Counted from the stretch's first letter, positions 37,643-51,920 are shown. The stretch is DNA of 64,000 nt from Patiria miniata (GCF_015706575.1 NW_024037076.1:7908777-7972776); one strand, 5' to 3'. The notes: generated from the sequence alone by a model not told the origin. Numbers and translations are program-made.

Positions 37643-38137
37643 ATCTATTTTTTTTTTTAACAGATGCATTTCTGTCTTCAATTTTAAAACTAATTTAGGC
37701 CTAAATCACATTTAAAAAACTACAAAAGCATCATCCCACATATACGAGTTTTGCCATCTTTGTAATGTAACCATGCACAGAGTCGTTTTTTTGTCCACTA
37801 CCAGTACCAGTACCACACATTTTCTGATTTCCTTGACTAATATGTCTCTGTGGACATGAAATATAATCAGGTTTCAATCGAGACATTATTTTCCATGCAA
37901 CATTTAAAAAAACTATTTCCTGCTGCAAAACTGACCAAAACTGATCAAAATAAATAAGCTCGCTGTGAAAATTTCCTGGAGTTCCAAGTGCTGATAGAAG
38001 CACTAGCAGTCTGTCGTTAACACTTGATAAAGAATGACTCATGAGGCTTGTTGAGACAGATTAGAGTGTCCAGCTAGCTCCAGTTAGATTGTTTGGAATT
38101 CACATACATGTATGTACATATGCAAGAACTGACATGC

Positions 38138-38668
38138 TTAAAGGGAAAATACAACATTTGCAAACATCGAAAAATAAAACTACCAAGTTTTTACGAAATA
38201 CCTTACTAGGATGTTGGTAAATGACAGTCTAAAGCATCCTGTAAAATTATGGCACCTGCTGTGAAGTCATTTTCAAGAAAATGTTATTTTTGTATACATT
38301 TCCAATAGTGGTTGCCGACCACCGTTGGAAAAACCCAACTATTTTTCAACTACTGCTCCAAATTTACCATTTGTTTCAGTCCAAATTGTGTTTGCTATTG
38401 GTTACATGTTCATGAACGGGTGCTGGCCAGCTGGACTGGTTCCCTTACCTTACAATTTTCCGGCATCTATAAATTGATCCATTTCATCGTTAGTGGATTT
38501 AGGGAACTAGACTACTTGAACATTTTTGTTTTAATTGGTTTTTCGAGCATTTTCGAACACAAAACTTCAAACATGTCAGTGTAACAATATTTAATCTATT
38601 ATACTAACCCCTCAAATAGTTCATTTCTGAAAATTGCAGCAAAAGCCAATGATGTACATTCCCTTTAA
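38138..38668. mobile_element. TTAA-flanked MITE (AGGGAAAATACAAC family), copy 2
   Basis: TTAA at 38138-38141 and 38665-38668. Ends are AGGGAAAATACAACATTTGC and GCCAATGATGTACATTCCCT. The central hairpin (38299-38332) differs in sequence from copies 1 and 3 but still folds. It is closest to the copy at 47641. Confidence 0.9.
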
Positions 38669-38686
38669 TAAAATGATCTAGACAAG

Positions 38687-38876
38687 GGAAAGAGTGTTGC
38701 ATCCTAACGCCACTTATCTCAATTAAGGTCAGCCATTGCAAAAATGTTGAAAAGACATGAATCTGTGACTGAGCAACATTACCAATTTTGTTAGAAAATA
38801 GTTTGAAAATGCACTTGATTCTCCATAGACTTTGCACACGACCAAAGTAGTGGCGTCTGGATACTACATTTTTTCT
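38687..38876. mobile_element. Small MITE, TTGCAACCTGACGCC family, copy 3 (inverted, diverged)
   Basis: Termini GTTGCATCCTAACGCCACTT and AGTGGCGTCTGGATACTACA are diverged. The interior is the reverse complement of copy 1 (for example CTCCATAGACTTTGCACACG and GACTGAGCAACATTACCAAT). It lies 18 bp downstream of the TTAA-flanked element ending at 38668. Confidence 0.75.
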
Positions 38877-39977
38877 GAGACAAGTTTAGTTATACCATTA
38901 AAAATTCCCCTGTAACTAACATTTTATTAGGCTGCAGTTTTGAATGGAATGTATGAGCTGCCCACGTGACGAATAAATTGGATTTTAGTAAGCAATAACG
39001 ACTGTGTAATTTGTAGTGTAGGTATTTTGTATGAGAAACAGGAAATTAGTTTTCATTGCTTTCATTGTCTCAATTGGCGAAGACCGATATTATTGAACCT
39101 TTGTAGAGTGGTTCGCCATTCAGGGCCTTAGCCCTCTGGCTATAGATTTAGAAAATGGAAAAGTTACAAAAACGATTGAATTCCTGACTACATAAACTTT
39201 GATTTAAGTTCATTTTTGTGTAGACTGAGGAACCAGCGCAATCAAGAAGTTAACTGTTGTTGCAGATGGTAGTTGTCAGTTGTATTTTAAGGCACAGGCG
39301 TGACAATGTGTCATTCAAGGTTTGTGGGTGGGGAGGGGGGCGTTATTGGCATTCCTTGTGGTTGTCTGATCATGGTGAACTATGGTTATTGCTGGGTTAA
39401 TAATGGCTGATCGGCAAGTACTGAACAACTAAAATGGAAATTGTCTGTGTGTAATTGAAATTTGTATTACAGCTGAGATGCGCACATGATAATGATGTGT
39501 GGTTTGGTCATGGCAAAAAATGTGATTGATACATGTACAGTGTAGTATGGAATTCCCAAAACGTTTCATACCGGTACAATGCCTGGGTGTGTTCCTGTGT
39601 GCCCTTTCCCAGAAATAGAAAAAAAACCTCCAGTGATTTTTTTTAAAAAGGCATCCAATGTGGGAAGAAATATGCTTCTATTTTGTAGGAATGTACGAAG
39701 CATCAAAAATTAAACAGTCCTTTTGTTGTAAAGGTGGTTTAATATCGTGTTCAGTATAAATTCAGGGACACGTTTGCATTTTAGAGCAAGTCAGTATTAT
39801 TAATATTTCTGAACTTACTGGACTCATTCCTAGACTGTAGGGTTAGGGTAAGGATTTCGGGGAACATTGGTATTGGGGAACCTTTAGGTATTGGGGAACA
39901 TAGACATGTATGCATCCCCATTGTAATGATGAATGCTTTTTAGCAAGGTCCCCCTGTGAAGTGAGCATGCTTTACAT

Positions 39978-40207
39978 TTAACCCTAAACCTCCCCCAACT
40001 CCATCAATTTTACAATCCATCCCCCTATTTTAGTGGATTTTGGGGAACTTGGTCGGTCCTGCAGGCCTGATTTGACTAAATATTGATGGAGTATGATGGA
40101 CTTGGGCCTGGAGTTCTAACTAGCAAAGCATGAATAGGAAGCAGTGTGATTGATGGATTTTGGTGGACTTGGTCCAGTACTTTAAAAGACAGAACAGTTA
40201 GGGTTAA
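39978..40207. mobile_element. TTAA-flanked MITE (CCCTAAC/GTTAGGG family)
   Basis: TTAA at 39978-39981 then CCCTAAACCTCCCCCAACTCC. The right end is ACAGTTAGGG then TTAA at 40204-40207. The interior words TGGATTTTGG(T/G)GGACTTGGTC and GTCCAGTACTT are shared with the copy at 29843-30069. Confidence 0.78.
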
Positions 40208-40659
40208 ATCAATGCAATCTGACGTGTGCTAGGGTGCTGCTAAGAGTAAACTTGACACAGGTCTTACAGCCAAAATTAAGCACAGGCTTAAAATCAGTAT
40301 CCTGTCATTGTCAATCTGTTTATCACTTTGCTTTGTGCTGGGCTTCAGATCCCATTGTTGCAGTCAGCAGGTGAGCCTGGAAAGTCCACAGCCTAATGCT
40401 GTGCCCAAATACAGCATTTACACAGGAAGTCAACTTGTCTATTATGGTTTTCCTGTTGGAACGTGCTCGGTCAGTAACGTGACATTGACGAGGTATCAGA
40501 CTGGCATACGTTCATGTAATTCACACCACTGGTCTTGATTTTGTCATCATGTGTACATGTATATGGATGAACTTCCCTGGAGATATCTTTCTAAAATTGG
40601 ACTTGTATGCACCTGGAAAGTAGTCATACTGGCTGGCAAATTCAACAAAGCCAACCCAG

Positions 40660-40917
40660 CAGTCAAAATAAATCAAGTGACTGTTTTAAACAGTTGAGTA
40701 GACCCTGGCCCTGCCCACACAAAGCAGGATTGACTGGCTGTGATTGTTGTACACATTTGTAACTTGTTACAGCTACATTGTATACATATTGTATACTTTG
40801 ACTGTAGGAGATTGATGAGCCAGCTGTACCTACCGGTATATTACCTGCTTTTGTCTGTTGATTGAATTTGACTAGTCACTGTGCCTATAGATACATGAAC
40901 TGACTGTTGGTGACTAG
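40660..40917. repeat. Dispersed direct repeat, copy 1
   Basis: Shares with 45961-46180, in the same order and orientation, the blocks CAGTCAAAATAAATCAAGTG, AAAGCAGGATTGACTGGCTG, TGACTGTAGGAGATTGAT and CCTGCTTTTGTCTGTTGA. No inverted termini are obvious. It could be a SINE/LINE fragment or a segmental duplication. Confidence 0.8.
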
Positions 40918-41935
40918 TCTGCCTAAATGGCACGGAAGGAGAACTGAAGTAAATTTTTGACTGTCTGTGACTGTTCAAACAAAAGGAGGGTTAAATATAG
41001 ACAATGATGTATACAATGTTCACGTTTTGCATGATTTATAATAAAAACGAATTTCATTTTTAATATTTTTAAGTTTTTAAAAATAATTTTTAGATGTTTT
41101 CCCCAGTAGATCGGAGTTGTACACGTACTACGAAAAGAATACTTAGTTTCAAAACAATCACCATAAACAGGAAGTAGTACAGACGGGTAACTGCCATTTG
41201 ATGGATGCTCGTCTTTCACATTGAGTTGAACCAAAGTTTTTGTTTTTGTTTTCACTATGTCAAATGAGGAAGATATTACCAAAAAGGCTGAAATATCAGA
41301 CAGATGTTTCCTTACTTTCATCATGCACTTCTTACATATTGCTCAATGTCCAAAAAGGTTTTGAATGATGCAAATATTCCACATTGGGAAATTGACTCAC
41401 ATTCAGGCAAGTACATGTATGTATCTGCAATGTACAAATACAGGGAGAGTTCATTGGTAAGAAACAATCATTGTGATTTTGGATTTGGCCAGCGACATTC
41501 ACAGACAAAAGAAAACCAATTGTTTTCAGAGTGTTGTAGTAATCAAAGAAATGTCTAGGCATCATTGTCACTTGAAAGGTAAGGTACTGTTTGCCTGGTT
41601 ATTGTGCTACTCCTTGCCAAAAGAATGAGCTCTGAGTGAAGTGGATATATGCCACATTTATGCGCATTTTGGTTTGCGTGCATATTAAGCCAAGTGTGCG
41701 TAACTAATTTTATTCTGACTATGCGCAAAGCAACAACATTTGCGTGGATGTCAGGTGTCGTCCCTTTCTTACCATTGAGGGGGTACCGTAGTTGTGCTCG
41801 GAGCACATTGATTAATAAAAACCTAAATTTAAATCAGCATTGTGACTCCTTTGTTGAAGCATCAATTCATGTATCATACTTTCATAGCTAATTCAGTTTC
41901 CCGAGATTTGATTCCAGATGTACAAATGTATGTTA

Positions 41936-42180
41936 GGCCAAAAAAAATAATATAGTTCTGCTTCCGATTACATGGCATTCAGAAATAGGGTAGGTAGGTA
42001 GGGAATTTTTTTGTGTACAATCATATTGAGGCGTCTACGTGTACATGTTAAGGGTAAAAGGTAGTAAATTATGGTTTTGGGTGTTTTTTCCTCAATTTTT
42101 TTCCCATAAAAAAAATAGGGTAGGAGTTGTCAGAATAGGGTAGTAGGGAAACCGGAAGCAGAACTATTTTTTTTGGCCTT
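41936..42180. mobile_element. MITE with AGGCCAAAAAAAATA termini
   Basis: The left end GGCCAAAAAAAATAATATAG..TTCTGCTTCCG and the right end CGGAAGCAGAACTATTTTTT..TTGGCC are inverted repeats of about 25-30 bp. The interior has repeated AATAGGGTAG words. Length is about 245 bp. Confidence 0.8.
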
Positions 42181-43894
42181 ATTAAATTGATGGTGTAAAA
42201 TGTACAATTGGTCCATAGATATTTTGGCAAAAAAATGCTCTTGCTTTTGTTCAGTATATCACAATATTTATCATTGAACAAAAATTGTGCATTTATCTTC
42301 AGGGAATTGTAAAAACTCACTGAAATCTATGAATTTTTTTTTCAGTATAAATACATTCCTGTATGTTGAACATCTGGTGTTGAGAACAATGATTTATTTA
42401 TGTTTATTTGTTCAATCGTCATAAACAATTACTCACATTCCATGGTATTCGTCAAAGCCAATAGTAGCCCGGGGAAAATAACTGCATTACAAAAAAAAAT
42501 CAATCTTTGTCTTATTGGTTTGCTCAGTATCTGACTAAACCAGGGGCTTTGAATTAAAATGCAGCGGTAGGCCTACTCCTTGTCAGCTCATGTTTATTTT
42601 TAGACTTGTGATAAATGACACGTCTGCGCCGTTTGACCATGAGGCATATTTTTCATGTCCATAGCAGAACTTGAAGGTGACATTTGTCTTTCAGGCTTGC
42701 GTAACTTAAATAATAATCACTGCCGTTTCTGAGGCCTTGGATTTGTTTTTATCGATGTTGTGTTTAATTTTTCTCAAGGATGGGTGTGCATACATTTTGT
42801 ACACATAGGCCTACTTGACTGATTAGGCCTACAATGTATGTGATTAGACATAGAAATGTCTTTACAAGCCTTCGAGATAACTTATGAAATGAACGTCTCA
42901 AAAATTGTTCTGTCCTGAAAATCTTCTTGCAAACCTGCCTGTACATGTACATTGTAAATGATACACTGTACATTGGATAATGGGCCCGTCTCTTTTGGTG
43001 TTCTAACATGTTTAATGAGACACATTGCTCCATTGAGTTCTTGTTGTGAACACACACATGTACATGTACTATAGTTAGTTCTCACATAGAGAAAGGACAC
43101 CTTCTCTATGGTTCTCAGGAATTTACAAGGTATCCTGTCCTCGGGCCCTGACAGGCTTGAAGTGGTTGTCTGGCTCAGAAAATATGTCAGTTGCTACTTT
43201 TTTTGTACAGTTGATGTAAGCATTCTTGAGATGAAAAAGTAAGAAATCTTTAGCACAGAATGTTCTGTTTTAAAAGCAATATGATGCCTTAAAAAAAACC
43301 CCATTATTAGGTGTTGCAGGTCCTTAGACGTCAGCACAATGTTAAATTTTTTCCTGATTTGATGTTTTTCCAAATGATATATTTAGCGCAAAACTGTATG
43401 AAGTGCAGTTTGACTTTGATATTCATGCATGGTGGTGGTTTTCAGTGGGACCACAATTTGACAATTTACAGCCACAATAAAACTTTAGAAACTTTCTCTC
43501 TTCATTTGTGTCCGTGCCAGACATGTTGACACTAGAAATCCCAGTGGTAGCACTACACTAGTTTCACCACGGAATGAGATTTCCTTTTTCACTCTCAGTG
43601 CTTGCTTCTAAGAGCTCAAAGCAGGACCAAAAACAAATCCAGACTTCAATCAAACTTAAAGTCTGGCTGCTCCTTTAACTGTTTGTCTCCCAACAGGGAG
43701 TACAACGCTTCTTATTAAACGATCTGTTTGTTCTCATCTACAACCTCTTCTGCTTTCCTGGCCTTCTTGTGGGTGCCCTTTTGTCAGAAGACAGTGAAGG
43801 AATTGCTACCGAAGGCATTTCTTCCTGAAGATTGCTGATGGGCACAAGACGCTGGGGTCAACAACTGGTAACAAGGCCAGCGCAGATCTCTGTC

Positions 43895-44415
43895 TTAAAG
43901 GGAAAATACAACATTTGCAAACATCAAAAAATAAAACTACCAAATCATTTTGAAATACCTTGCTGGACTGTTAGTGAATGACAGTGTAAAGCATCCTGTA
44001 AAATCATGGCACCTGGTATACTGTCATTTTCAAGAAAAGTGGTATTTTTGTATCAATTTCCAACGCTGATCGCCGATCAGCGTTGGAAAAAACTGGCTTT
44101 TTTTCAAATACTGGCCCCAATTGACCATCGCACTTGTTTGCAATCGATTACAAACCTATGAACGGGTACGAGCCAGCTAGACTGGTTCCCTGACCTTACA
44201 ATACCCCAATGTATGTAAACTGCTCTGTTTCTTCTTATATGGAGTCAGGGAACCAGACTACAGGAAAATGATTGTTTTTCTTGGTTTTTATAGCATTTTC
44301 GAACCCAAAACCTCAATAAAGTCAGTGTAACTATATTTGCTATATATTTCCAACCCCCCAATTCCATCCATTTCTGAAAATTACAGCAAAAGCAAATGAT
44401 GTATATTCCCTTTAA
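43895..44415. mobile_element. TTAA-flanked MITE (AGGGAAAATACAAC family), copy 3
   Basis: TTAA at 43895-43898 and 44412-44415. By eye it differs from copy 1 (18302-18824) at only a small number of positions across 520 bp, implying recent activity. Its central palindrome is TCCAACGCTGATCGCCGATC and on to 44088. Confidence 0.92.
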
Positions 44416-45960
44416 AAAGAGGGCTATAATGGGAAACAGGCTTTCTGTGCCTTTTTAATTTAATTTCCAGTTGACAAAGTATTACTAGGTCGTGGAGATT
44501 GTGGGTAAATTCCCCTGGAGCAGTTATTAGAGGGGATGACAACCTCATACCTATCTTCCAGATTGCGAATTCCTTTTTTTGGTACAGATTGTCATTAGTT
44601 AGCTACTATGGGATTTACAGTTTTCAGGTTCTGCAACTGAAACAGCATATTTGATACATAATTTTTAAGCTGGTTTTGATGAACAAATATGTATAAGTTT
44701 TGGACATAAACTCCAATCTTTTGTGACCTTAACAGTCACCGACACCATTGACAGAGTAGTGTTTTGCAGTTGCTTGACAAATTTCGAAGGTAATAGTCCT
44801 TCAACAAAAAGAAGTAATTCTTGTCAGGAGGTCTTATAATATGTAGGATTCAAAGTAGACCTCACAAACTGCTGTTGGACCCAGTAAGTGACCTCTCTAC
44901 AGACCCAGTACTTCATAAAAAGTCTGAATGTACCTCTGTTGGGAATGCCTTGGGCATTGTTCATCCCTGAAAAGCTCATGAAAACAGCTCTGTCTGGCAG
45001 AATAAACACCAAAAAACATGAGACAGTCCTGTCCCCTGTGCATATGTGTCTCTGAAACCACACTTTCACTTGGGGGTGGGGGCATACAGAGGTCGTAACC
45101 AGGTCATTCCATGAACGATTTTGAGTACGACTTCAAGCCAACATGTCTCAAGCGCATGCATGCGCCATTGTGAGTACATTAAATACATACACGCACAGAA
45201 AAAAAACATTCCTGAAGTATAGAATCAGTGACTCATATTGCCGTGGGTTACATCTGATGGTTTGATGTGATTTTTATCGTTTTGGAAGCTGCACTGTTAA
45301 TGTGCTGGTATGGTACACGTTGTAGGCCCACATAAGTATGTATGGGTGGCCTAATATTAAATTTTTGAGAGACCTTTTTATGGTCACTTTAGTGGGTAAC
45401 TATGTACATAATTTATTCTGATCTTATACCTGTGATCATAATGGAATATAAGATGAAGGGAAACGTACATTTGTTGATTGGATTAGAAAAACAATGTCAA
45501 AATTTGGATGAGAAAGTAGGGTTTTCAGAATTGATTTTATCGACAACCTGGGGGCCATTATGGTCTGATGCTCTGAAGGCAACACTGTGATTGCAGTACT
45601 GATTGTTATTGAATAAAAAGGCACCAGCCTTTCTGCCGTTAAAAAAAGTGTTTTGCCATTATAAGAGCCTCTTTGAGAGGGGAATGAAAGAAAAATAGAT
45701 GGCAAGGTTTTTCGCGAAAATAGGGCTTCCAAATAGGTTGCTTTCGAAGTACATAATGTCAGTTTGAAAAGGGTACTTCATGGTTAGCACAGCACAATGC
45801 CTGTGTTCAAACAAATGCAGTTTCACTTCTAATGTAGAACAGGACTGAAGGGGGGAAGGTCTAATTTACATACCGGTACATGTATGTAACTTTGTACTTT
45901 TTGTTTGCTTATTTTTTAACCCTCCTAGGCAAATATACATTCTGTGCAAAGTTATTCTTT

Positions 45961-46180
45961 CAGTCAAAATCAATCAGGTGACTGTTTTTAACAGTTAAGA
46001 GCTCCCAGCCTACATAAAGCAGGATTGACTGGCTGCGACTGTTAAATGTTACTTGATACAGCTATGCTTTGACTGTAGGAGATTGATACATGTAAGCCAG
46101 CTGTGCCTACCGCTTGCCTGCTTTTGTCTGTTGACTGAATTTGATTAGTCAGTCATTGACTACATGTACCGGTACCGTAG
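45961..46180. repeat. Dispersed direct repeat, copy 2
   Basis: Second copy of the 40660-40917 repeat, about 5.3 kb away in the same orientation, with small deletions (the GTACACATTTGTAAC segment is shortened). Confidence 0.8.
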
Positions 46181-47640
46181 TAGCCTGTGTAAAAGGCATG
46201 GCAGGGGCAGACTGTTCAGATAGGAGGGTTACAATTATCGTTTTCAAAGTAACATGTGCATAGCATTACATACATGTACTACACAATAATATGTCAAATC
46301 GATTGATGCTGGTTACTTTAAACACATTGTACTCTATATCCTTTACTGTATTCATACACTCACACTTTATGGCTACCGGTAAATTGCTCATTTTCATTTC
46401 TGGGGTAACCTTTATTGGATCCTAGTTATCAATTATACTCTTTCACTGCCAGAAATGCAGGCACTCCGCACACGCAATGTCGGTGGGGTCGGGATTGGTT
46501 ACCATGACTGGCCAAGCATGTAGCCACTCATTTTCTTGATGACACGCTCATTTGCACAAGAATGTCAGCGGTGCGCAATATTACAGCATCCTGGCACTAT
46601 TAGCGTTCACAGTCCTCGCTTGACGGGAACCGGCGTATGTCAGGCTGAGAGCCCGTGTTGATCCTCTGAAGGAGACCAGTGATGGAAAGACGAGACTAAA
46701 TGAGAGATTATTTATGTGAGAATACTTGAGATGGAATAAATTTGTATGCAGACTGTTGGGCTGACTTCCGAATAAAAGAGATAGATGTCAGTGGACTAAG
46801 TGCAGTAACTCGAGGGCCGCATAAAATCGATGTTTTTTTCCTTCTTCATTTACATGAGGTATACCTTAATTAATTAATTTAATAGGTATCATTAATGAAG
46901 AAAGGTTTGCGGAAAAACCATGTGCAAAATGAAAAAAAATGAACATCAAGAGTTTGAAGCTATAGAACAAAGGATAACATTTTGTATTGGAAGTGGTTAG
47001 AAATACATGTAATCTATTGATACAACCCACTGGTCAAAACCACACATCTTCCCAAAAGAGATTTCTACCGGGTGTTATCGCAAACCTCCACTAGTTCATA
47101 CCACCACCAACTTTGAAATGTTACTTAGTTAGAACTTAGAAGTACATTTTTTTTGGCCGAGATCGGATGAAAGTCCTCCTTTCAAACTTCTTTTATTAAG
47201 ATAAGAAGAAATTTCATTGAATTCTTTGTCTCTGAAGCCCACGTTTTAAAAGCAAGTTTGTGTGTTGAGTGGACAATGAGTAATAACGCAGATATAATGG
47301 CACAATTTTTTTTTCTTGGAAAATATGTGTGGGCAATCCCATTTAGCATTGATCAGCAGTGATTTAACATACCTTGTACTTTGAATTATTATTGACAATT
47401 CACCGTTTAAGCACAATGTGAGAAAACCCCCCAATGATCGTAAAAATAAAAACGTGCATGTATGTATGCGTCAGGGGATTTGACATTCACACAATATGTG
47501 TGCCATGTTGGAGCTTTGCGTGCTTATGGTGTATATTGACACTGCTGACGGGTCAAGGATGGTAATTTGTGCAGCGGGAGCCGTTTAACTGTAGTGTTAA
47601 CCTTATGGGTTTGTTGTGTCTGCAATGTCTCTATTACAGG

Positions 47641-48173
47641 TTAAAGGGAAAATACAACATTTGCAAACATCGAAAAATAAAACTACCAAGTTGTTATGAA
47701 ATACCTTACTAGGATGTTGGTAAATGACAGTCTAAAGCATCCTGTAAAATTATGACACCTGGTGTGAAGCCATTTTCAAGAAAATGGTATATTTGTATAC
47801 ATTTCCAACGCTGGACGGCTGGTTGGAAAAACCTAACTATTTTTCAATTACTGCTCCAAATTTACCATTTTTTTGTAGTCTAAATTTTGTTTTGCTAGCT
47901 ATTGGTTCCATGTTCATGAACGGGTGCAGGCCAGCTAGACTAGTTCCCTTACCTTACAATTTTCCGGTATTTTTGATCCATTTCATCTTTAGTGGAGTCA
48001 GGGAACCAGACTACTTGAATATTTTTGTTTTTCTTGGTTTTTCCAGCATTTTCGAACGCAAAACTTCAAACATGTCAATGTAACAATATTTGATCTATTA
48101 TACTATTACTAACCCCCCAAATAGTTCATTTCTGAAAATAACAGCAAAAGCCAATGATGTACATTCCCTTTAA
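47641..48173. mobile_element. TTAA-flanked MITE (AGGGAAAATACAAC family), copy 4
   Basis: TTAA at 47641-47644 and 48170-48173. It shares the CATCGAAAAATAAAACTACC and ACCTTACTAGGATGTTGGTA variants with copy 2, so copies 2 and 4 form a subfamily. The central hairpin (47803-47828) is shortened to an outer stem. Confidence 0.9.
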
Positions 48174-48255
48174 TACATTATGTATGAAACCACATCAAAC
48201 CTGCTTTGATATTACGATTACATGGAATAATTCATTTGTACTTGTTTGCTTGGTA

Positions 48256-48350
48256 CCAGTACATGTACAGGTACATGTACATGTACATGTACATATGTAC
48301 ATGCACAGAGCGAAGAATGTACAGTGTAGGCCTACATGTACATGTACATA
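48256..48350. repeat. TACATG microsatellite
   Basis: Self-complementary (GTACAT)n runs at about 48260-48300 and 48333-48350. Similar shorter runs occur at 59236, 62262 and 63592. The open frames across it are repeat artefacts. Confidence 0.9.
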
Positions 48351-49095
48351 TTTTCCCTTTGAAATTAAAATGTAATTTTTTTTGGGTGTGGGGAATGTAC
48401 AAGTTTGGTTGCAAACTAAAACAGTTATGTTAAAAATTAATATTTTATGGGGTATTTAGCAATTTATGAAAGACATTTTGGCCAAATGTTTCAACTTTGT
48501 GAAAGTTAGAAAGTTTGTTAAAATTTTGCAAGATTGTTTTGAAAGCTGCCTGTAATTACCTGTAAAAAGAAAAAAAAGCTTTGTTCCAATAATTTGATTT
48601 TCTAATCTAAATGCTTTTGTGAATACCATACTTGAATTATACAGCAATTGGCCTTTATTTATTATGAAAAGGAGAAAACACGGCAATGGAGTGTTTTAGG
48701 AAGCACATAAAAGAACGCAAGCGATTGTCTGATTTAGTTGTCTGAAAGCTTTTACCGCAACCCTAATCCCTTGTGTAAATACTTTTAGTTTGCCAACTTG
48801 TAAAATCCAGTTTGGGGTATCTGAGGATTTGGACGCAACTTAATGCTAGCCACAGACATATCAAGGACATTAGAATAAAGGAGTGGCCTTTTTGTTGACA
48901 TGTAGTTGTAAATTCAAAAGGAGCATTTCAGGAAGAATTTTATTTACCAGTAAGATGTCGCTATTTGGAATTTTTATTTTGCCAAAAACCGATGCACATC
49001 CTATAAATGCAACATAAATGTACACAGTACATACATGTTTTATTGTTCATTATTGGTACCTCATGATCATGATCAGGACTTATGTAGTGTGTTTA

Positions 49096-49463
49096 GGCCA
49101 CAAAAAAAAGTCTCCGGTTTCTGGTATGGAGCTTGCCCAAAAAGTGGTGCGGCGACGCGGATTTTTTTTTTTCACCATTTTTTTTTTTTGGCTTCAAATG
49201 TCGGCTGATGACTGCAAATGGTGCCCGACTAAGTGCAAATATATATGGGAGTCCAGAGAGGCCACATAAAGCTTATTCTCGATCGTAACCCCATCTAAAA
49301 ACACGGTAAAATTGTGCAGCAGCAGGATTCCAGTCAAACCAGTGAGTTTGGCGGTTTTAAGACATCATCTTTCATTGAGAAAAAAAAACGTTTTCATTTT
49401 GCTGACGTGCATGGCTACGGCGACGTGCGCGCATACCAGAAACTGGAGCCTTTTTTTTAGGCC
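49096..49463. mobile_element. MITE, AAGTCTCCGGTTTCTGGTATG family, copy 1
   Basis: The left side AAAAGTCTCCGGTTTCTGG and the right side CCAGAAACTGGAGCCTTTT are inverted repeats, bounded by AGGCC words. The interior (GCTTGCCCAAAAAGTGGTGC, ATATATGGGAGTCCAGAGAG, GGATTCCAGTCAAACCAGTG) is the reverse complement of the copy at 51921-52290. Confidence 0.9.
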
Positions 49464-51920
49464 TTACACTTTGCTTTTCTAAGACCCTTTTTTGGGTCTA
49501 TAAATGAATTGGGGCAAGGACAAGATAATTCCACTCTGTCATGCACTTTACATATGCACTACACAATAATTCTTTATGCTGTAAATTGTGTAGAATGCCT
49601 ACTCAATACATAAAGTTCTTGCCTGCACAGCATTGCTGTCTGGGGGTGTGCATTTTTGGGTTGTACGGGAACTGGGTACCGGTTAAAAATCAACAACACG
49701 GGTACCCGTTAAACGCAACCCCAAATTCAAATCTTGGAAGTTGCTGTCCAGATTGTTCAAACGTCCGCACGATAATACCGGTACATGTACTACCACATCG
49801 GCGCATCGTCGTCATCTCATTAACACAGCAAGATACAAGTGTGCACATTGAGGTTTATAAACAGCTTCACAGTGTAAATTACACTGCAGCTTTCGCACGT
49901 AAATTTATGCGAAATCGTTTTGTTATCCCATGTATATCTTTCACTAGGCTATATATAGCCTAGTTTTCATTTTGAAAATTTCCCCCAATGACATTCAAAA
50001 TCCTTTTGTTTTTCATTGTCTGAGAAGTAATACTAATTAATTTGTAAAGTTGGTTACAGGTACCCAATCGCATAGTCTGGAACCAGTTCCTGACATCAAC
50101 GGTTGGGCAGTTACATAGCTCAAACTGTGTATGCCAGACTGTTTTTGAAAGACGACCATATTGTAAACCCAGTACATGTACTGGTATATGCTTGTTTATC
50201 AGGCATCTGAAAACAAACGAATAAAGAAAACTTGCGTTTTGAGTATTAATTTACTTTAACTCACATGCGCTCTTTGCAAATACAAAACTTCCACCCATGT
50301 TTAATTGTAGGACATGTTCGCTTATATACACGTACCTCAAGTGGATAACGTGTACATACTTTCATCATGGGTGCTAATTCGCAGCTGTCATGATAATTCC
50401 GAGGGATCAAAGGGGCATAAACTTTGTACATGTTCATGTCAACAACAAGTCCAAGTCTATAGAACCCCTCAGTGTGTACAGTCTACAGACAAAAGACTGT
50501 CTGTGCTGCGGTGTGTGAATGGAATCAATAGTTGATGACCGAAGAATGCTGTTCAATTTGCAGTGAGAAAAAGAGCATTGATTTGATTGTGCGAAAGGAC
50601 TTTGCAATCTGCTGCGGCTAGAAAAGCTGGCCATGAAACCATGGCAGATGTTTCGTGACATGAGCAAACCTTGGGGGGGGGGGGGGGAGGAGGAGGGGAG
50701 GGGGGAGGGGGGGCACAAACATGAATCACCCTTGAGAAAATATAATGTCCACCTTTTTTAATCTCTGTGTAAATCCAGGTGATACAGTGGCTTACAATAT
50801 TGCTCACTGGAGACGTCGAGCCAAATATATCGGATCGTTTTAATTCCGTCCAAATACCGTGCATAAAGGCGTAAATTTTGCAACATTCCAAGGCTCCGCA
50901 ATGCTACACTGTAGCCTTTGTTGGCAAATACACCATAATTTTGCTAAAGCAATTCACAGGACAAGTATATACATGTATTTTTATGTGTAATTGAGCTGAT
51001 TTTCATGTTTACATTACAGTCAAACCATGATGGGAATGTTACGCCCAAACCATGGCAGTGGTCCAAACTATAGTAGGGATGATCCTAACTGTATGGGATC
51101 CTCCCAATTATTAGTTGGGCTGATGTCATAGTTGGGGTGTAACAGAAATGCAAAGGCGCGTTATATAGGCCTAATTTATAAACATACATACTGTACATAG
51201 TACATTTATGTTACATTGTAAATATTATTACATTGTAATGGGAATTACACATTTCTGGAAGTGAATGGGAAACCAATATTCATCAAAAATTTAGTAGCTG
51301 AAGTCATTGGAAGTAAAAGTAGAGGATACTACAGTATGTACATATTCCAAATTTAAAAAAACATTCCATTTTATAATGCAACGGAATCATCAGTTTGAGG
51401 AAACTCTGCAATTACCTGTTTAGCTAAATTTAATTGCAAACAACTATTATCATTGCGAACCAAATTCCTAGATTCGGTGCTGTCCTTTGTGCTTGAGCCA
51501 CTGGTCACTTGATTGGATTGAGGACCATTGTTCATAGTCCTTGTTTACATGTAAATGGCCTCCATATTGAAGCCCAACACTTGTCAGGTAATTGGACAAA
51601 ACCTGACGATAGTACGGGTCATTCTCAAAGCTTGTGATAAACACTCTGGCTTCATGTAAGAGCTTAGCCAGAATTGCCCAGAAGAAAAAGGATATCCGTA
51701 AAAAACAAAAGGACTCTTTTTGCACATAAAGGACTTTCATTCAAAGCTGAATCCTGTTATAAAAGTGGAATTCCGTTTGAATGATTTCCATTATTTAAAA
51801 GCAGAATATCATCACCGCTAGTTCTGGTGTTCACTCTCCCCCCCCCCCCAAAAAAAATTGTTTGACTGAAAATCACAGCTAATTACAAAATAAAGTGTTT
51901 TTTTCTGTAGTTACACATTA

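Noticed and set aside
49541..49963. 140-codon open frame in the AGAP intron
   Set aside because: No family resemblance and no splice partners; composition is like the surrounding intron.
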